Of a stretch of 53,062 bases of DNA, positions 7,733 through 15,353 are shown one piece after another (position 1 is the first letter of the stretch; each line of letters opens with the position of its first letter). The notes under the pieces were generated by a model that was not told the DNA's origin, made no database searches, and saw only the letters and a program-made list of their open reading frames with translations. The stretch covers positions 1-53,062 of the forward strand of contig JAFLTQ010000020.1 in NCBI GenBank assembly GCA_022510385.1, read 5' to 3'. The stretch is from Muribaculaceae bacterium (GTDB lineage Bacteria > Bacteroidota > Bacteroidia > Bacteroidales > Muribaculaceae). The translations under genes were made by a program, and so were the position numbers.

Positions 7733-7893
7733 AAGAGTGGCAATGTTGGATTTTATTTGTAATTGGTGTTCTTGGGATAAGTGCATTTGCTATTTGGTTA
7801 ACATCAGTTTTATCAACTCTTACATGTATTTACATTAACATAATCATAAATGGAATTGTAAGTTTATACTTGATTAAGGAGGGATATAACTAA
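7729..7893 (+). CDS. 54-aa two-helix membrane protein, element 1
   Basis: Too short for many gene finders but well supported: 54 codons, ATG overlapping the previous stop (ATGA), and a homologue of exactly the same length in element 2 (30,791-30,955) also reached through an ATGA overlap and also followed by a serine recombinase. Shared residues include MK.W at the start, a WLT(S/T)VLS block between two hydrophobic helices (about 7-24 and 34-50) and an I.....IVS.YL segment. Predicted to span the inner membrane twice. Role unknown; holin-like or phage-exclusion peptides are possibilities. Confidence 0.7.
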   Translation: MKEWQCWILFVIGVLGISAFAIWLTSVLSTLTCIYINIIINGIVSLYLIKEGYN

Positions 7894-7921
7894 ATTAATT
7901 TCACCATTAACTAATTAAATA

Positions 7922-8563
7922 ATGAAGGCAATAATTTATAGTAGGGTTTCTTCTCCGAGTGAAAGACAAAACACAGAAAGACAGATTTTGGATTTAACCA
8001 AGTATGCGGAGATATCCAATATGGAAATCAAGAAAGTATTTTCTGAAAAAATAAGTGGTACTACCATTAATACGGAAAGAAATATTTTAATTGAATGTTT
8101 GGAATATGCCAAATCAGAAGAAATAGAAATAGTACTATTCAGTGAATTATCAAGATTAGGGAGAAATATTCTTCAAGTACAAGAAATAATAAAATGGTTT
8201 GCAGACAATAAAATAAACGCATACTTTCAGAAGGAACAACTTACCCTTTTAAATGATGAGGGGGAGGTTGCTCCTACCACCACAATTTTAATTGCGTGTC
8301 TTGCTATGGTTGCTCAAATTGAAAGGGACAATATAAAATTTAGATTAAATAGCGGTAGACAACGTGCCAAAGGTAAAGGTATAAAAATGGGTAGGAAAAA
8401 TGGTTCCACTGAAACTATTGAAGTTAAAAAAGAAAAGTATCCTATTTCTATAAATCTTTTGAAAAAAAATTATAAAATGGTAGATATTGTTGCTATCGCT
8501 ACCAGTAAAGGGGAAAAGATTTCCTTGCCGACAGTAAAAAGATTAAAAAAATTAGTATCATAA
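7922..8563 (+). CDS. Small serine recombinase (resolvase/invertase type), element 1
   Basis: 213 aa. The N-terminal resolvase domain starts YSRVSSPSERQNTERQ with nucleophile Ser10 and Arg8; SELSRLGRNILQ (about 74-85) is the conserved Arg-rich block, and IERDNIKFRLNSGRQ the long E-helix. The C-terminus (GRKNGS ... SLPTVKRLKKL) is an HTH. The length matches Tn3-type resolvases and invertases, far short of large serine integrases, so it more likely resolves dimers or inverts a segment than integrates the element. Homologous in position and family to 31,075-31,728 in element 2. Confidence 0.88.
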   Translation: MKAIIYSRVSSPSERQNTERQILDLTKYAEISNMEIKKVFSEKISGTTINTERNILIECLEYAKSEEIEIVLFSELSRLGRNILQVQEIIKWFADNKINAYFQKEQLTLLNDEGEVAPTTTILIACLAMVAQIERDNIKFRLNSGRQRAKGKGIKMGRKNGSTETIEVKKEKYPISINLLKKNYKMVDIVAIATSKGEKISLPTVKRLKKLVS

Positions 8564-8662
8564 AAAACAAAGGATTGAATGATATTTTTATAGGGTAATT
8601 CAAAATACATAATCCAGATTTTTTTGATACTTTCCTACACTTGACCCTTTTCCCAATAAAAA

Positions 8663-8723
8663 TTACGATTTTTAGATAATAATGAAGAAAAATTTTTAGA
8701 ATTTGTTATTATTAGATCGTAAG
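8663..8723. promoter_or_regulatory. Inverted repeat upstream of the xis-int operon, element 1
   Basis: TTACGAT at 8663-8669 and ATCGTAA at 8717-8723, with the arms extended imperfectly by an AATAATA tract, flank the likely promoter of the 8735 gene. Candidate operator. The element-2 counterpart promoter uses the unrelated palindrome CCAATATTGG. Confidence 0.35.
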
Positions 8724-8734
8724 GTTTTTTTATT

Positions 8735-9070
8735 ATGGAAGAAAATAGGAATAAATTTACTAATCCGTCAGTGAAGTATAGTAATTGGGGATTTATGTGG
8801 GAAGGATTTGAAAGTTTCCTCATATCTATTGTAAAAGAAACAATTGAGGAAGTGTTGCAAAACAAAATGTATGAGAATGTAAGTAATGACAAAATTTTAT
8901 CTGCAAAACAACTCCGCGAGAGATGGTTAGGAATTTCTGACACAACTCTATTAACATGGGAAAAACAAGGAAAAATATCTCCGCTTCAAATAAGTGGGAG
9001 AAAGAAAATGTATTCAATGAGAGAAATTAGAGAAGCAGAAGCAAGTTTTGGTATTAAACATGTGGGTTAA
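8735..9070 (+). CDS. Excisionase-like helix-turn-helix protein, element 1
   Basis: 111 aa. The C-terminal half (about 55-105) has a MerR/excisionase-type winged helix: LSAKQLRERWLGISDTTLLTW, then ISPLQISGRKKMYSMREIREAE, the HTH_17 pattern used by excisionases of Bacteroidetes conjugative elements. Residues 1-50 include a helix also present in the element-2 homologue (31,959-32,285). The stop overlaps the integrase ATG by one base (TAATG at 9068-9072), so the two are translationally coupled. Likely directs excision versus integration by binding next to the att sites. Confidence 0.75.
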   Translation: MEENRNKFTNPSVKYSNWGFMWEGFESFLISIVKETIEEVLQNKMYENVSNDKILSAKQLRERWLGISDTTLLTWEKQGKISPLQISGRKKMYSMREIREAEASFGIKHVG

Positions 9071-10422
9071 TGTTTGCAGTGCAATTAAGAACAAAAAATG
9101 CAGAAGGGGTTGCCCCTCTGTATACAAGATTAAGAGTAGGAGGGAAATCTATTTGGGTTAATCTTTTATTGACGGTTGATATTAAAAAATGGAATGAAGT
9201 GTCTTCTACAAGTAAAAAAAAGATAAATTTTCTTGACCGTTTGGGATTTACAAAAAAATTATCTGAAATGGAGTTTGGTATCAAGGAATTAAGAGAACAC
9301 AACAGATTAAATAAGGAAAGTTTAGATAATGTAATAAAATCCGTTGCATTATCAGAAGTTAGGGAAGATTTCTTAAAAGATGAAGAAATAAAAAAAGAAT
9401 TTGAGGAAAAGAAGAGAAAAGAAGTTAAGACTTTTGTAAAAAATTATATTGACAGTGTCGCCAATGGTTCCATACTAAATATGAAAGGAAAACCATATTC
9501 CAAGAACAGTATAAATTGTTGGAAACAATTCAAAAGAATATTTATACAATGTTATAAAAATTATTCATTTAGTTGGGAAGAATTATCACAAGTCCATATC
9601 CATACATTTTTGAAATATTTGGATAGACACGGTTATATGGGTGAAACTAAAAATCGTTTTGTGGGAATTTATAGAACTCTTATAACGATTTCAGAGAAAC
9701 AGAGACTCCATAATAATGGGATAGTTAAGAAATGGTTAAGTGCTCCAAAGGTTAATGATAATGAAAAACGCACGTTAATATATCTAACCAAAGAGGAATT
9801 GACTGCTCTCTATAATATGCCATTGAACGGATTAAAAGAACAAGTAAGAGATTTATTTCTGATAGGTTGCTTTACCGCTATGAGATATGACGAATTTAGT
9901 AAAATAGAAAAGGGTTGTATAGGTTATACCCAGAAAGGAACACATGTTATCAGAATAAGACAAGGGAAGGTAAATGAAAATGTTGTTATCCCAATTCTCA
10001 ATGAGGAATTAGAGGTCTTGTTAAAAAAATATGATTATACAGTGCCGTTTATATGCGACCAAATTCTCAACAGATATATAAAGGAGATTTGCGAAGAGTT
10101 ATCTCAAACTGTACCCAGTTTGCAAAAGAAAACGAGGACATTGTTAACTAAAACGGAACGCGAAGGAGTTGCGGAGGGTAGATTAAAGTTTGAATATGAT
10201 GATAGTAATCATGTAATAAAACCTAAATGGGAACTGATAACTTGCCATACCGCAAGGAGAACCGCTGTTACTAACATGTACCTATCAAAAAAATTTACTT
10301 TAAGACAGATAATGAGTGTCAGTGGTCATAAGAAAGAGGAAACCTTTAACAAATATATAAGACTATCGCTTGACGAAAAGGCAGATGACGTTGCAAGTGT
10401 TGCGGCAGATGGATTATTCTGA
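9070..10422 (+). CDS. int: Tyrosine recombinase (integrase), element 1
   Basis: 450 aa. N-terminal arm-binding domain (about 1-100), a SAM-like core-binding domain (about 115-225) and a catalytic domain with Arg272 (AMRYDEF), Lys300, His393 and Arg396 (CHTARR), His420 (SGHKKEE) and nucleophile Tyr429. All catalytic residues are present, so it should be active. It ends 195 bp from the att core at 10,618, as expected for an integrase beside its own attP. The element-2 integrase is closely related (colinear, same length within one residue), so both act at tRNA-Leu and may cross-mobilise. Confidence 0.93.
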   Translation: MFAVQLRTKNAEGVAPLYTRLRVGGKSIWVNLLLTVDIKKWNEVSSTSKKKINFLDRLGFTKKLSEMEFGIKELREHNRLNKESLDNVIKSVALSEVREDFLKDEEIKKEFEEKKRKEVKTFVKNYIDSVANGSILNMKGKPYSKNSINCWKQFKRIFIQCYKNYSFSWEELSQVHIHTFLKYLDRHGYMGETKNRFVGIYRTLITISEKQRLHNNGIVKKWLSAPKVNDNEKRTLIYLTKEELTALYNMPLNGLKEQVRDLFLIGCFTAMRYDEFSKIEKGCIGYTQKGTHVIRIRQGKVNENVVIPILNEELEVLLKKYDYTVPFICDQILNRYIKEICEELSQTVPSLQKKTRTLLTKTEREGVAEGRLKFEYDDSNHVIKPKWELITCHTARRTAVTNMYLSKKFTLRQIMSVSGHKKEETFNKYIRLSLDEKADDVASVAADGLF

Positions 10423-10445
10423 TGAAATTTTATAGATTAAGAATT

Positions 10446-10476
10446 GGTGTTTTCCAAATGGGAGGACACCTTTTTT
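10446..10476 (+). terminator. Terminator of the integrase gene, element 1
   Basis: GGTGTTTTCC / GGAGGACACC stem followed by six T, 23 bases after the stop. A homologous terminator follows the element-2 integrase. Confidence 0.75.
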
Positions 10477-10528
10477 ATGAAGATAATGTAATGATAATTT
10501 AACTATGATAACACGCAAATAATCAAGA

Positions 10529-10562
10529 CGTGTACCAAGAGTGTACCAAAACTTGGGAATAG
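10529..10562 (+). promoter_or_regulatory. Predicted integrase arm sites, element 1 right end
   Basis: Two GTGTACCAA copies (10,530-10,538 and 10,541-10,549), 11 bp apart, mirror the pair near the left end (485-503). The region also matches the fossil sequence at 288-320. Confidence 0.5.
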
Positions 10563-10612
10563 AAAAAATGAAAGAGAGATAATTTACTGTAATTTAGTAG
10601 ATTATCTCTCTA
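10562..10612 (-). terminator. Terminator-like hairpin beside the internal att copy
   Basis: Inverted repeat AGAGAGATAAT / ATTATCTCTCT, the element-1 version of the hairpin found left of every att core. It would supply a tRNA-Leu terminator after integration. Confidence 0.5.
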
Positions 10613-10617
10613 ATTTA

Positions 10618-10630
10618 GTGCCCTAAGCCG
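10618..10630 (+). repeat. att core, internal copy between the two elements
   Basis: GTGCCCTAAGCCG, identical to the copies at 376 and 33,912. It is flanked on the left by element-1 right-end sequence and on the right by a left end closely similar to that at 389-435. Confidence 0.88.
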
Positions 10631-10727
10631 TGACAGTTTTACTTGGTAATACTTGTCCTAACTTGGTGATATTGAGTGTTAATGTCATTTTAATCTTATA
10701 AGATTATTTTGATATTCCCAAGAAATT

Positions 10728-10745
10728 GAGACCAAATGAGACCAA
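10728..10745 (+). promoter_or_regulatory. Predicted integrase arm sites, element 2 left end
   Basis: Two GAGACCAA copies 10 bp apart (10,728-10,735 and 10,738-10,745). The 19-bp run containing both is repeated exactly at the right end of element 2 (33,826-33,844). Confidence 0.6.
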
Positions 10746-10954
10746 CACGATTTTGAGGATTTAACCCCCATTCAAATTGTCATCGTTCGAACCATATTGT
10801 ACAAGGATTAAACCTGTTTTACAATATCTTTCTGACCTGTTAAAGTTTCCTTTTTCAAATCAGTCATGATACCTTACTCCATTGGGAGCCACCTGAACAG
10901 ATATCACATACAAAATTAAAAAATTTTTCAAATTTCTGCAAATCACAAAAGAAA
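10746..10954. other. Non-coding left end of element 2
   Basis: No supported gene. AT-rich sequence with no obvious repeats beyond the arm sites to its left; it probably holds the rest of the attachment region. Confidence 0.5.
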
Positions 10955-10983
10955 TACCCAGAAAGTCAGAAACTCTCTGGGTA
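10955..10983 (-). terminator. Terminator of the leftmost minus-strand unit
   Basis: TACCCAGAAAGT / ACTCTCTGGGTA stem (one mismatch), followed on the minus strand by a T-rich tract. It lies 37 bases beyond the stop of the 59-aa gene. Confidence 0.6.
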
Positions 10984-11019
10984 CTTCAATAGGAAAATTA
11001 TAAAAACGGGGTCAAAATT

Positions 11020-11199
11020 TTATTTCCTTGGGTTGAAATCCCATTTATCTGGTGGGATTTCATCTTCTTCTGAAAACACTTTTGGTGTCGCATCATCCCA
11101 TAAGGTTGATAATGGGATTTCACTTTTCTTTTTCTTTGATTTATATTTGAAAAGTCTGGACTTTACTTCTTCTGTAATATCTTCAATTTCTACCTTCAT
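11020..11199 (-). CDS. 59-aa charged protein, unknown
   Basis: Short minus-strand frame of 59 codons, starting MKVEIEDITEEVKSR and ending WDFNPRK. It lies between the NUMOD-domain gene (94 bp upstream) and a minus-strand terminator, and has a lysine-rich centre and an acidic C-terminal half. The frame on the opposite strand (11,033-11,218) is a shadow of it. No family is recognised. Reality is supported by position, codon usage like its neighbours and the terminator after it. Confidence 0.5.
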   Translation of the reverse strand: MKVEIEDITEEVKSRLFKYKSKKKKSEIPLSTLWDDATPKVFSEEDEIPPDKWDFNPRK

Positions 11200-11293
11200 T
11201 TCTTCTTTTATTGATTAATTATAATACTCTAATCACATTTATATGATAAATAGTTCAAATCTTCATATTATATTGTGTTTATGAAATGATACT

Positions 11294-12385
11294 CTATGCA
11301 GCTATTCTTTCAAACCCTATTCTGACTTTCTGTCCATCTTCATTATTCCAGAAGATACTGTCTTTTCTTCCTTTGAGATAGTTAGATAGAACCCCCTTGT
11401 TGATACCCAGAGAATTACATGCATCCTGTTGTGAGGTAAATCTTCCAATCTCTCTTGTCCTGTCAATATCCTTGTCCTGATTCACATAGTAGGCGACCAA
11501 CAATTCGGAACTTTTCTTCCCAGACCTCGCAAGTTTCCCTTTCTCTAATCTCTTGAAAGGTTTAGTTGTTTTGGCAACAATATTTGTTTCCTCTTCATCC
11601 TGAAACTTTATTTCTTCAGGAACCTTGATTCCAGAAATTACATTCTGATATTCCCAGAGATATCCGTATGCTATTCCACCTTTATTACAAGACTGGTGGA
11701 TACTTTTGGGATGATGTTTCTTATTTCTTGTAGAATTCAACCATTCAATAGCTTCATTCACAGAAGTGAAAGACATTTCCAGTTTACCATCCTTTGAAAA
11801 TTGATTAACTGGTTTGGATGCTTTGGCACACCATTTATCTGATTTTCCTTTCATAGTTTCCATCTTTTCTTTTTTAATAGTTTCCATTTCTTCACTGTCC
11901 TTTATGTCATCGTAAAATTTTTCGTCTGTTTCATATCCTGCCAACTTACAAATAAGTTCCAGCGTTTCTATCCATCCAAACAGGTCGATTGCCATGTCCA
12001 TTTTCAAAATTTTTGTATTGATTCCCATTTCTTCCATGCATAAAAAGAATTTTTCACGCAATTCATCATTGTTCTTCCTTTTACCCATCGTTTCCAGAAC
12101 AGCCTGTAATTTTGCTGCCAGTTCACCACCTTTTTTAATATTAGACTGATAGGTGCCTATCCATGGTTTTTTCTTAAAAGCATCCTGATAATCTGGGTAG
12201 GTTTCTGATAGAATGCTATGCAGATGATTGTAGGCATCTTCAATATTATATCCAGAATGCTTGATTGTTGTCATCACAAGGTTCTTGGCACATTTGTCAT
12301 AGTTGACGTAGACTGATTCATTTTTGAAGTTGCTCAAAACAAGAGTGTTAAACTCCTTGGGATTGAATGTTCTGTATGTTTCCAT
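11294..12385 (-). CDS. NUMOD1-like DNA-binding protein
   Basis: 363 aa. Residues about 196-250 read KPVNQFSKDGKLEMSFTSVNEA ... SIHQSCNKGGIAYGYLWEY, the NUMOD1/IENR1 pattern found in modular DNA-binding tails of homing endonucleases. A second, more diverged copy lies near the C-terminus (FTSQQDACNSLGINKGVLSNYLKG). No nuclease motif (HNH, GIY-YIG, LAGLIDADG) is visible, so it is a DNA-binding protein or the remnant of a homing-type protein. It is the first gene behind palindrome site A and ends in IAA. A regulator of the palindrome promoters is one possibility. Confidence 0.55.
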   Translation of the reverse strand: METYRTFNPKEFNTLVLSNFKNESVYVNYDKCAKNLVMTTIKHSGYNIEDAYNHLHSILSETYPDYQDAFKKKPWIGTYQSNIKKGGELAAKLQAVLETMGKRKNNDELREKFFLCMEEMGINTKILKMDMAIDLFGWIETLELICKLAGYETDEKFYDDIKDSEEMETIKKEKMETMKGKSDKWCAKASKPVNQFSKDGKLEMSFTSVNEAIEWLNSTRNKKHHPKSIHQSCNKGGIAYGYLWEYQNVISGIKVPEEIKFQDEEETNIVAKTTKPFKRLEKGKLARSGKKSSELLVAYYVNQDKDIDRTREIGRFTSQQDACNSLGINKGVLSNYLKGRKDSIFWNNEDGQKVRIGFERIAA

Positions 12386-12460
12386 TACTATTTGGTATTT
12401 GAGATTTTACTTATTGTTTTAGTTCACATTGCGAAATTAACCGTTTGATGTCAGGTGGTA

Positions 12461-12775
12461 TTATGCAGCCAATATTGGGTGTGCGACCATTCCCAGTGAG
12501 GGTAAAAAGTTGAACTGGAGGTTGGTATTTCCATCAGTGATGTCAATCCTGTTTCCAGATGTTATAACCTGAAAAGTTTCTGAAAAGAACCCCTTGAAAT
12601 TATTTTCATTGATGTCCTCGAATGGGAAACCATTGAGAATGATTTCAATTTTCTTCCGATCGACATAATTTTTTACGTTCCCAATCATTGACTGGATGTC
12701 TTCTGTTGAAGTGAGTTCACGGGTGAAGTTCATAACCTCGTTTCCGTTCTGGTTTTTGATAATCTGTATTTTCAT
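12461..12775 (-). CDS. Unknown 104-aa protein
   Basis: Compact alpha/beta-looking protein without recognised motifs (starts MKIQIIKNQNGNEVMNF). It has its own palindrome promoter (site B, 70 bp upstream). Its last codons (PILAA) coincide with palindrome site A, so coding and regulatory sequence overlap. Its C-terminal Leu-Ala-Ala resembles the ssrA tag ending recognised by ClpXP. Confidence 0.6.
   Translation of the reverse strand: MKIQIIKNQNGNEVMNFTRELTSTEDIQSMIGNVKNYVDRKKIEIILNGFPFEDINENNFKGFFSETFQVITSGNRIDITDGNTNLQFNFLPSLGMVAHPILAA
12469..12478 (-). promoter_or_regulatory. CCAATATTGG site A (11,294-12,385 gene)
   Basis: Perfect palindrome 84 bp upstream of the start at 12,385. In the gene direction it is followed after exactly 34 bp by TCGCA of the -7 region. 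It overlaps the last codons (Pro-Ile-Leu-Ala) of the upstream gene. Confidence 0.7.
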
Positions 12776-12844
12776 ATCCTTATGATTTTTGTTTATTAAT
12801 TACAGTGCAAATTTTCACGATTTTAAGAAAATAAGACCCCTCAG

Positions 12845-12854
12845 CCAATATTGG
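12845..12854 (-). promoter_or_regulatory. CCAATATTGG site B (12,461-12,775 gene)
   Basis: Palindrome 70 bp upstream of the ATG at 12,775. TTGCA of the -7 region follows after exactly 34 bp in the gene direction. Confidence 0.75.
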
Positions 12855-12859
12855 CAGTT

Positions 12860-14209
12860 CTATGCGGCCATCCTGTAAGTTTCTGATTTGGGGGAATAAT
12901 TAGTTATCAATAAATGTATGGTGGGTATTACTGTTTTGTTAGTATAAGTATATTTCTTCTCATAAGACTGAATGGTTATACCCTCCTTATTATAAAGGTT
13001 AAATATGAAATCAGTTCTTTTGATAATCATCATCCACTTAGCCTTGCATTCATTCAAAAGAAAATTAGCTAACCTATGGTGGTCGGTTTTAGAAAATTCG
13101 TTCCCATGATATGTGCTTACAGTTTCATCATAAGGTGGGTCAAGAAAAATAAAATCATTTTCTGTAGGACTTGTCTTTCTCAAGAAGTCTTCGAAATCAA
13201 GGTTATAGAAACATGTTTTTTTGAAATGTTCTATTACAGATTTGGATGTATAATATTCAATATTGTTGGACAATAGTTTGGAATTATTACGGACACCACC
13301 GTAAGTGCTGTTATATTCTCCTTTGGAGTTATAACTGGAACCATTTTTATATGTAAATTCCCTAATATAGAGAAATACACAGGAATAAAGAACTGGATTA
13401 GTTTCCTTTAGTTTCTTATTGTTAAACAGATTGCGGTAATTGGTGTACAAGGCTTTTTGAATGGCTGTTAAAAAATATTCTGCCACTTTACGTTCTGTCA
13501 TACATTTTATTTTCTTCATATCCACCAAGGTTTTATATAGAAATCTATCCATTTCTTGTGGGAGAATGCATGGTAAAGATGAGAAGGCCTGCATGATATC
13601 AAGTATTTCACATTTATGGATATCACAAAAGGAAGAAATTTCATATCGCAGGTTATCTGCTATAAGTAATCCTTCCTTATATCTGTCGTAGAAATTGAAG
13701 AAGTTATCATAATACTTATTACTGAATTGAATGGCATTCTTTATAGTTGTGTCAATTAAATCAGCATAATGATAAAATTCTTTATTTTGGAAGGCAATGT
13801 TTCTGTATAGTGTTATTAGATCGGATGAGAAATCATTGATGAAATACTCATTTGCATTTATACCCATAAAGACAGACCCACCTCCAACGAACGGCTCAAA
13901 ATAACGGTCGTACGATGGAAGATTAGGATAGATATATTTCAATTCGTTTGTTTTACCTCCCATGTAAGGTATAAGATACCTCAGCCCAGATGCTGCGTTT
14001 TCAGGATTGAAGGTTTCCCTTATAGCTTTCCTGACATCAATCCCTCTTGCAGCCTTCACCATAATATCTACAAGTGTTTCCCAGTTTCCTTTCCCAGATT
14101 TCATCTCTGCTTTACCAGTGAAAGGATTTATTGTAAACATTTCCTTGGAAGCAGAAAACACTCTTTCATAATTTCCCGACCATCCCTTACCAGTTGTTTT
14201 AGTTTCCAT
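12860..14209 (-). CDS. D12-class DNA adenine methyltransferase
   Basis: 449 aa. After an N-terminal extension of about 80 residues comes RYLIPYMGGKTNELKYI (motif X), YFEPFVGGGSVF (motif I) and LDPPYDETVSTYHG (motif IV, DPPY), all of the alpha-class Dam type. A large insert (about residues 170-300) separates motif I from motif IV, making it longer than Dam. No restriction partner is adjacent, so it is an orphan enzyme likely to protect the element's own DNA from host nucleases. Controlled by palindrome site C; ends in MAA. Target unknown; given the strong GATC depletion of this element, a non-GATC target is conceivable. Confidence 0.82.
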   Translation of the reverse strand: METKTTGKGWSGNYERVFSASKEMFTINPFTGKAEMKSGKGNWETLVDIMVKAARGIDVRKAIRETFNPENAASGLRYLIPYMGGKTNELKYIYPNLPSYDRYFEPFVGGGSVFMGINANEYFINDFSSDLITLYRNIAFQNKEFYHYADLIDTTIKNAIQFSNKYYDNFFNFYDRYKEGLLIADNLRYEISSFCDIHKCEILDIMQAFSSLPCILPQEMDRFLYKTLVDMKKIKCMTERKVAEYFLTAIQKALYTNYRNLFNNKKLKETNPVLYSCVFLYIREFTYKNGSSYNSKGEYNSTYGGVRNNSKLLSNNIEYYTSKSVIEHFKKTCFYNLDFEDFLRKTSPTENDFIFLDPPYDETVSTYHGNEFSKTDHHRLANFLLNECKAKWMMIIKRTDFIFNLYNKEGITIQSYEKKYTYTNKTVIPTIHLLITNYSPKSETYRMAA

Positions 14210-14292
14210 TTTTCTTTATTTTGTCAGTGTTAAACTTATATTTTGAATTACACTGCGAAGAAAATGGAAATTGGACGAACCAACCTGTAGAG

Positions 14293-14302
14293 CCAATATT
14301 GG
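14293..14302 (-). promoter_or_regulatory. CCAATATTGG site C (adenine methyltransferase gene)
   Basis: Palindrome 84 bp upstream of the ATG at 14,209. The -7 region (TCGCA) follows after exactly 34 bp. Confidence 0.75.
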
Positions 14303-14429
14303 CAATATGTAATCAAGGATAGTGAGTAATTACAGTTTTCGTAAGCACGAAAAAAGGTGAAACCAATTTGATATGGTCTCACCTATGAAATTTTATAGAT
14401 TTGTTTCCCTTTGCTTTATCTATTTCTTT

Positions 14430-15296
14430 TTATGCTGCGGTTTCCATTTCCATTGTAGCTATGAACCTTTCCTTTACATCAGGAGGAATTAAAAGACCTA
14501 TATCGCTATGGCAACATGTAAGAGTGGGAACTATTCCATCTATTGATACCCTGCGACCTTCTGAAGGATTGGGATAACTTTCTCTGTATCTTTCATTACC
14601 GATTTCCATAATCATATTTACAGGACCCTTTTCTGGAAAATATTCATAATAAGGGGTCAGAAACCTGTTGGATTTTTCTTTAAGTCTTTTTATCCGTTTA
14701 TCATCAGATGCTTCTTTTTTTACATGTACAGGTGGAACATATTCCAGTTCTTCCAGAATTTCATAGAATGGTTTAAGAAAACGTCTACGGCGAGACTTCG
14801 TTCGTTTTATGAAACTCCCTGTTTCAACAGAAACTTCCTTACTCCCATTTTCAATTTGTTGTTCAACCATAGTTTCATCAAAGGTTCCCAGTTCTTTACA
14901 GATATCAGAATTAGTGGTATCAACCTCTTGAATTGATATACTGTCTGACATACTCTCTGGAATAATATCTTTACTGACTTCACCTTCATCGATGTCAATA
15001 TAATTATTGTCATTATATTCCTTTAAGTCAATATCCAATGAATGTGGGTCAATCCCCATATCCAATAAAATTTTGGTATCTTCCACCACTGCATTAGAAG
15101 CTTCCATTACAATTTTGGTTGCCTCCAATACCTGTCTGGTGTGAAGTTTCCAATTGTTTATTGCTTCTTCCTGACGGGTCTGTTTTTCAGAAACCAATTC
15201 CTCCATCTTGTTTCTGATTTTCTCGATCTGTTTGTTGAATTCTTCAATCTGTGCATTGAGTTCAGAGAAACTCATTTCTTTTATACTTGTATTCAT
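14430..15296 (-). CDS. Coiled-coil protein with a C5-methyltransferase-like TRD tail
   Basis: 288 aa. Residues about 1-75 are a coiled coil (LNAQIEEFNKQIEKIRNKMEELV), the centre is acidic, and residues about 170-240 are basic with two KxxSxRFL(T/K)P-like repeats. Near the C-terminus, GRRVSIDGIVPTLTCCHSDIG (247-267, PTLT at 257-260) looks like the end of the target-recognition region of DNA cytosine-5 methyltransferases (GRVYsxxGIsPTLT), which normally sits just before motif IX. The methyltransferase gene immediately upstream (57 bp gap) lacks that segment. I infer a helper or specificity subunit. Ends in TAA (Thr-Ala-Ala). Confidence 0.5.
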   Translation of the reverse strand: MNTSIKEMSFSELNAQIEEFNKQIEKIRNKMEELVSEKQTRQEEAINNWKLHTRQVLEATKIVMEASNAVVEDTKILLDMGIDPHSLDIDLKEYNDNNYIDIDEGEVSKDIIPESMSDSISIQEVDTTNSDICKELGTFDETMVEQQIENGSKEVSVETGSFIKRTKSRRRRFLKPFYEILEELEYVPPVHVKKEASDDKRIKRLKEKSNRFLTPYYEYFPEKGPVNMIMEIGNERYRESYPNPSEGRRVSIDGIVPTLTCCHSDIGLLIPPDVKERFIATMEMETAA

Positions 15297-15353
15297 AATT
15301 ATCGGTTTTTATAGTTGTTGTGTATTTTAGAAATTTATTTGACCTATTTGAAA

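Larger units (their letters stand above)
376..10630 (+). mobile_element. Integrative element 1 (about 10.2 kb, tRNA-Leu site)
   Basis: Bounded by the 13-bp core GTGCCCTAAGCCG at 376-388 and 10,618-10,630. Gene order: dpnM-like, DpnII nuclease, dpnA-like, polymerase-like protein, HTH-methyltransferase, a small acidic ORF, an opposite-strand two-gene module, small HTH, 54-aa membrane protein, serine recombinase, excisionase-like HTH, tyrosine integrase. Predicted arm-type repeats GTGTACCAA occur at both ends (485-503 and 10,530-10,549). No conjugation, relaxase, capsid or terminase gene is seen. AT-rich compared with the flanking chromosome. Confidence 0.85.

Noticed and set aside
11033..11218. 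Plus-strand 61-aa ORF rich in Ser and Phe
   Set aside because: Shadow of the minus-strand 59-aa gene at 11,020-11,199, which fits the direction of its neighbours and the terminator.
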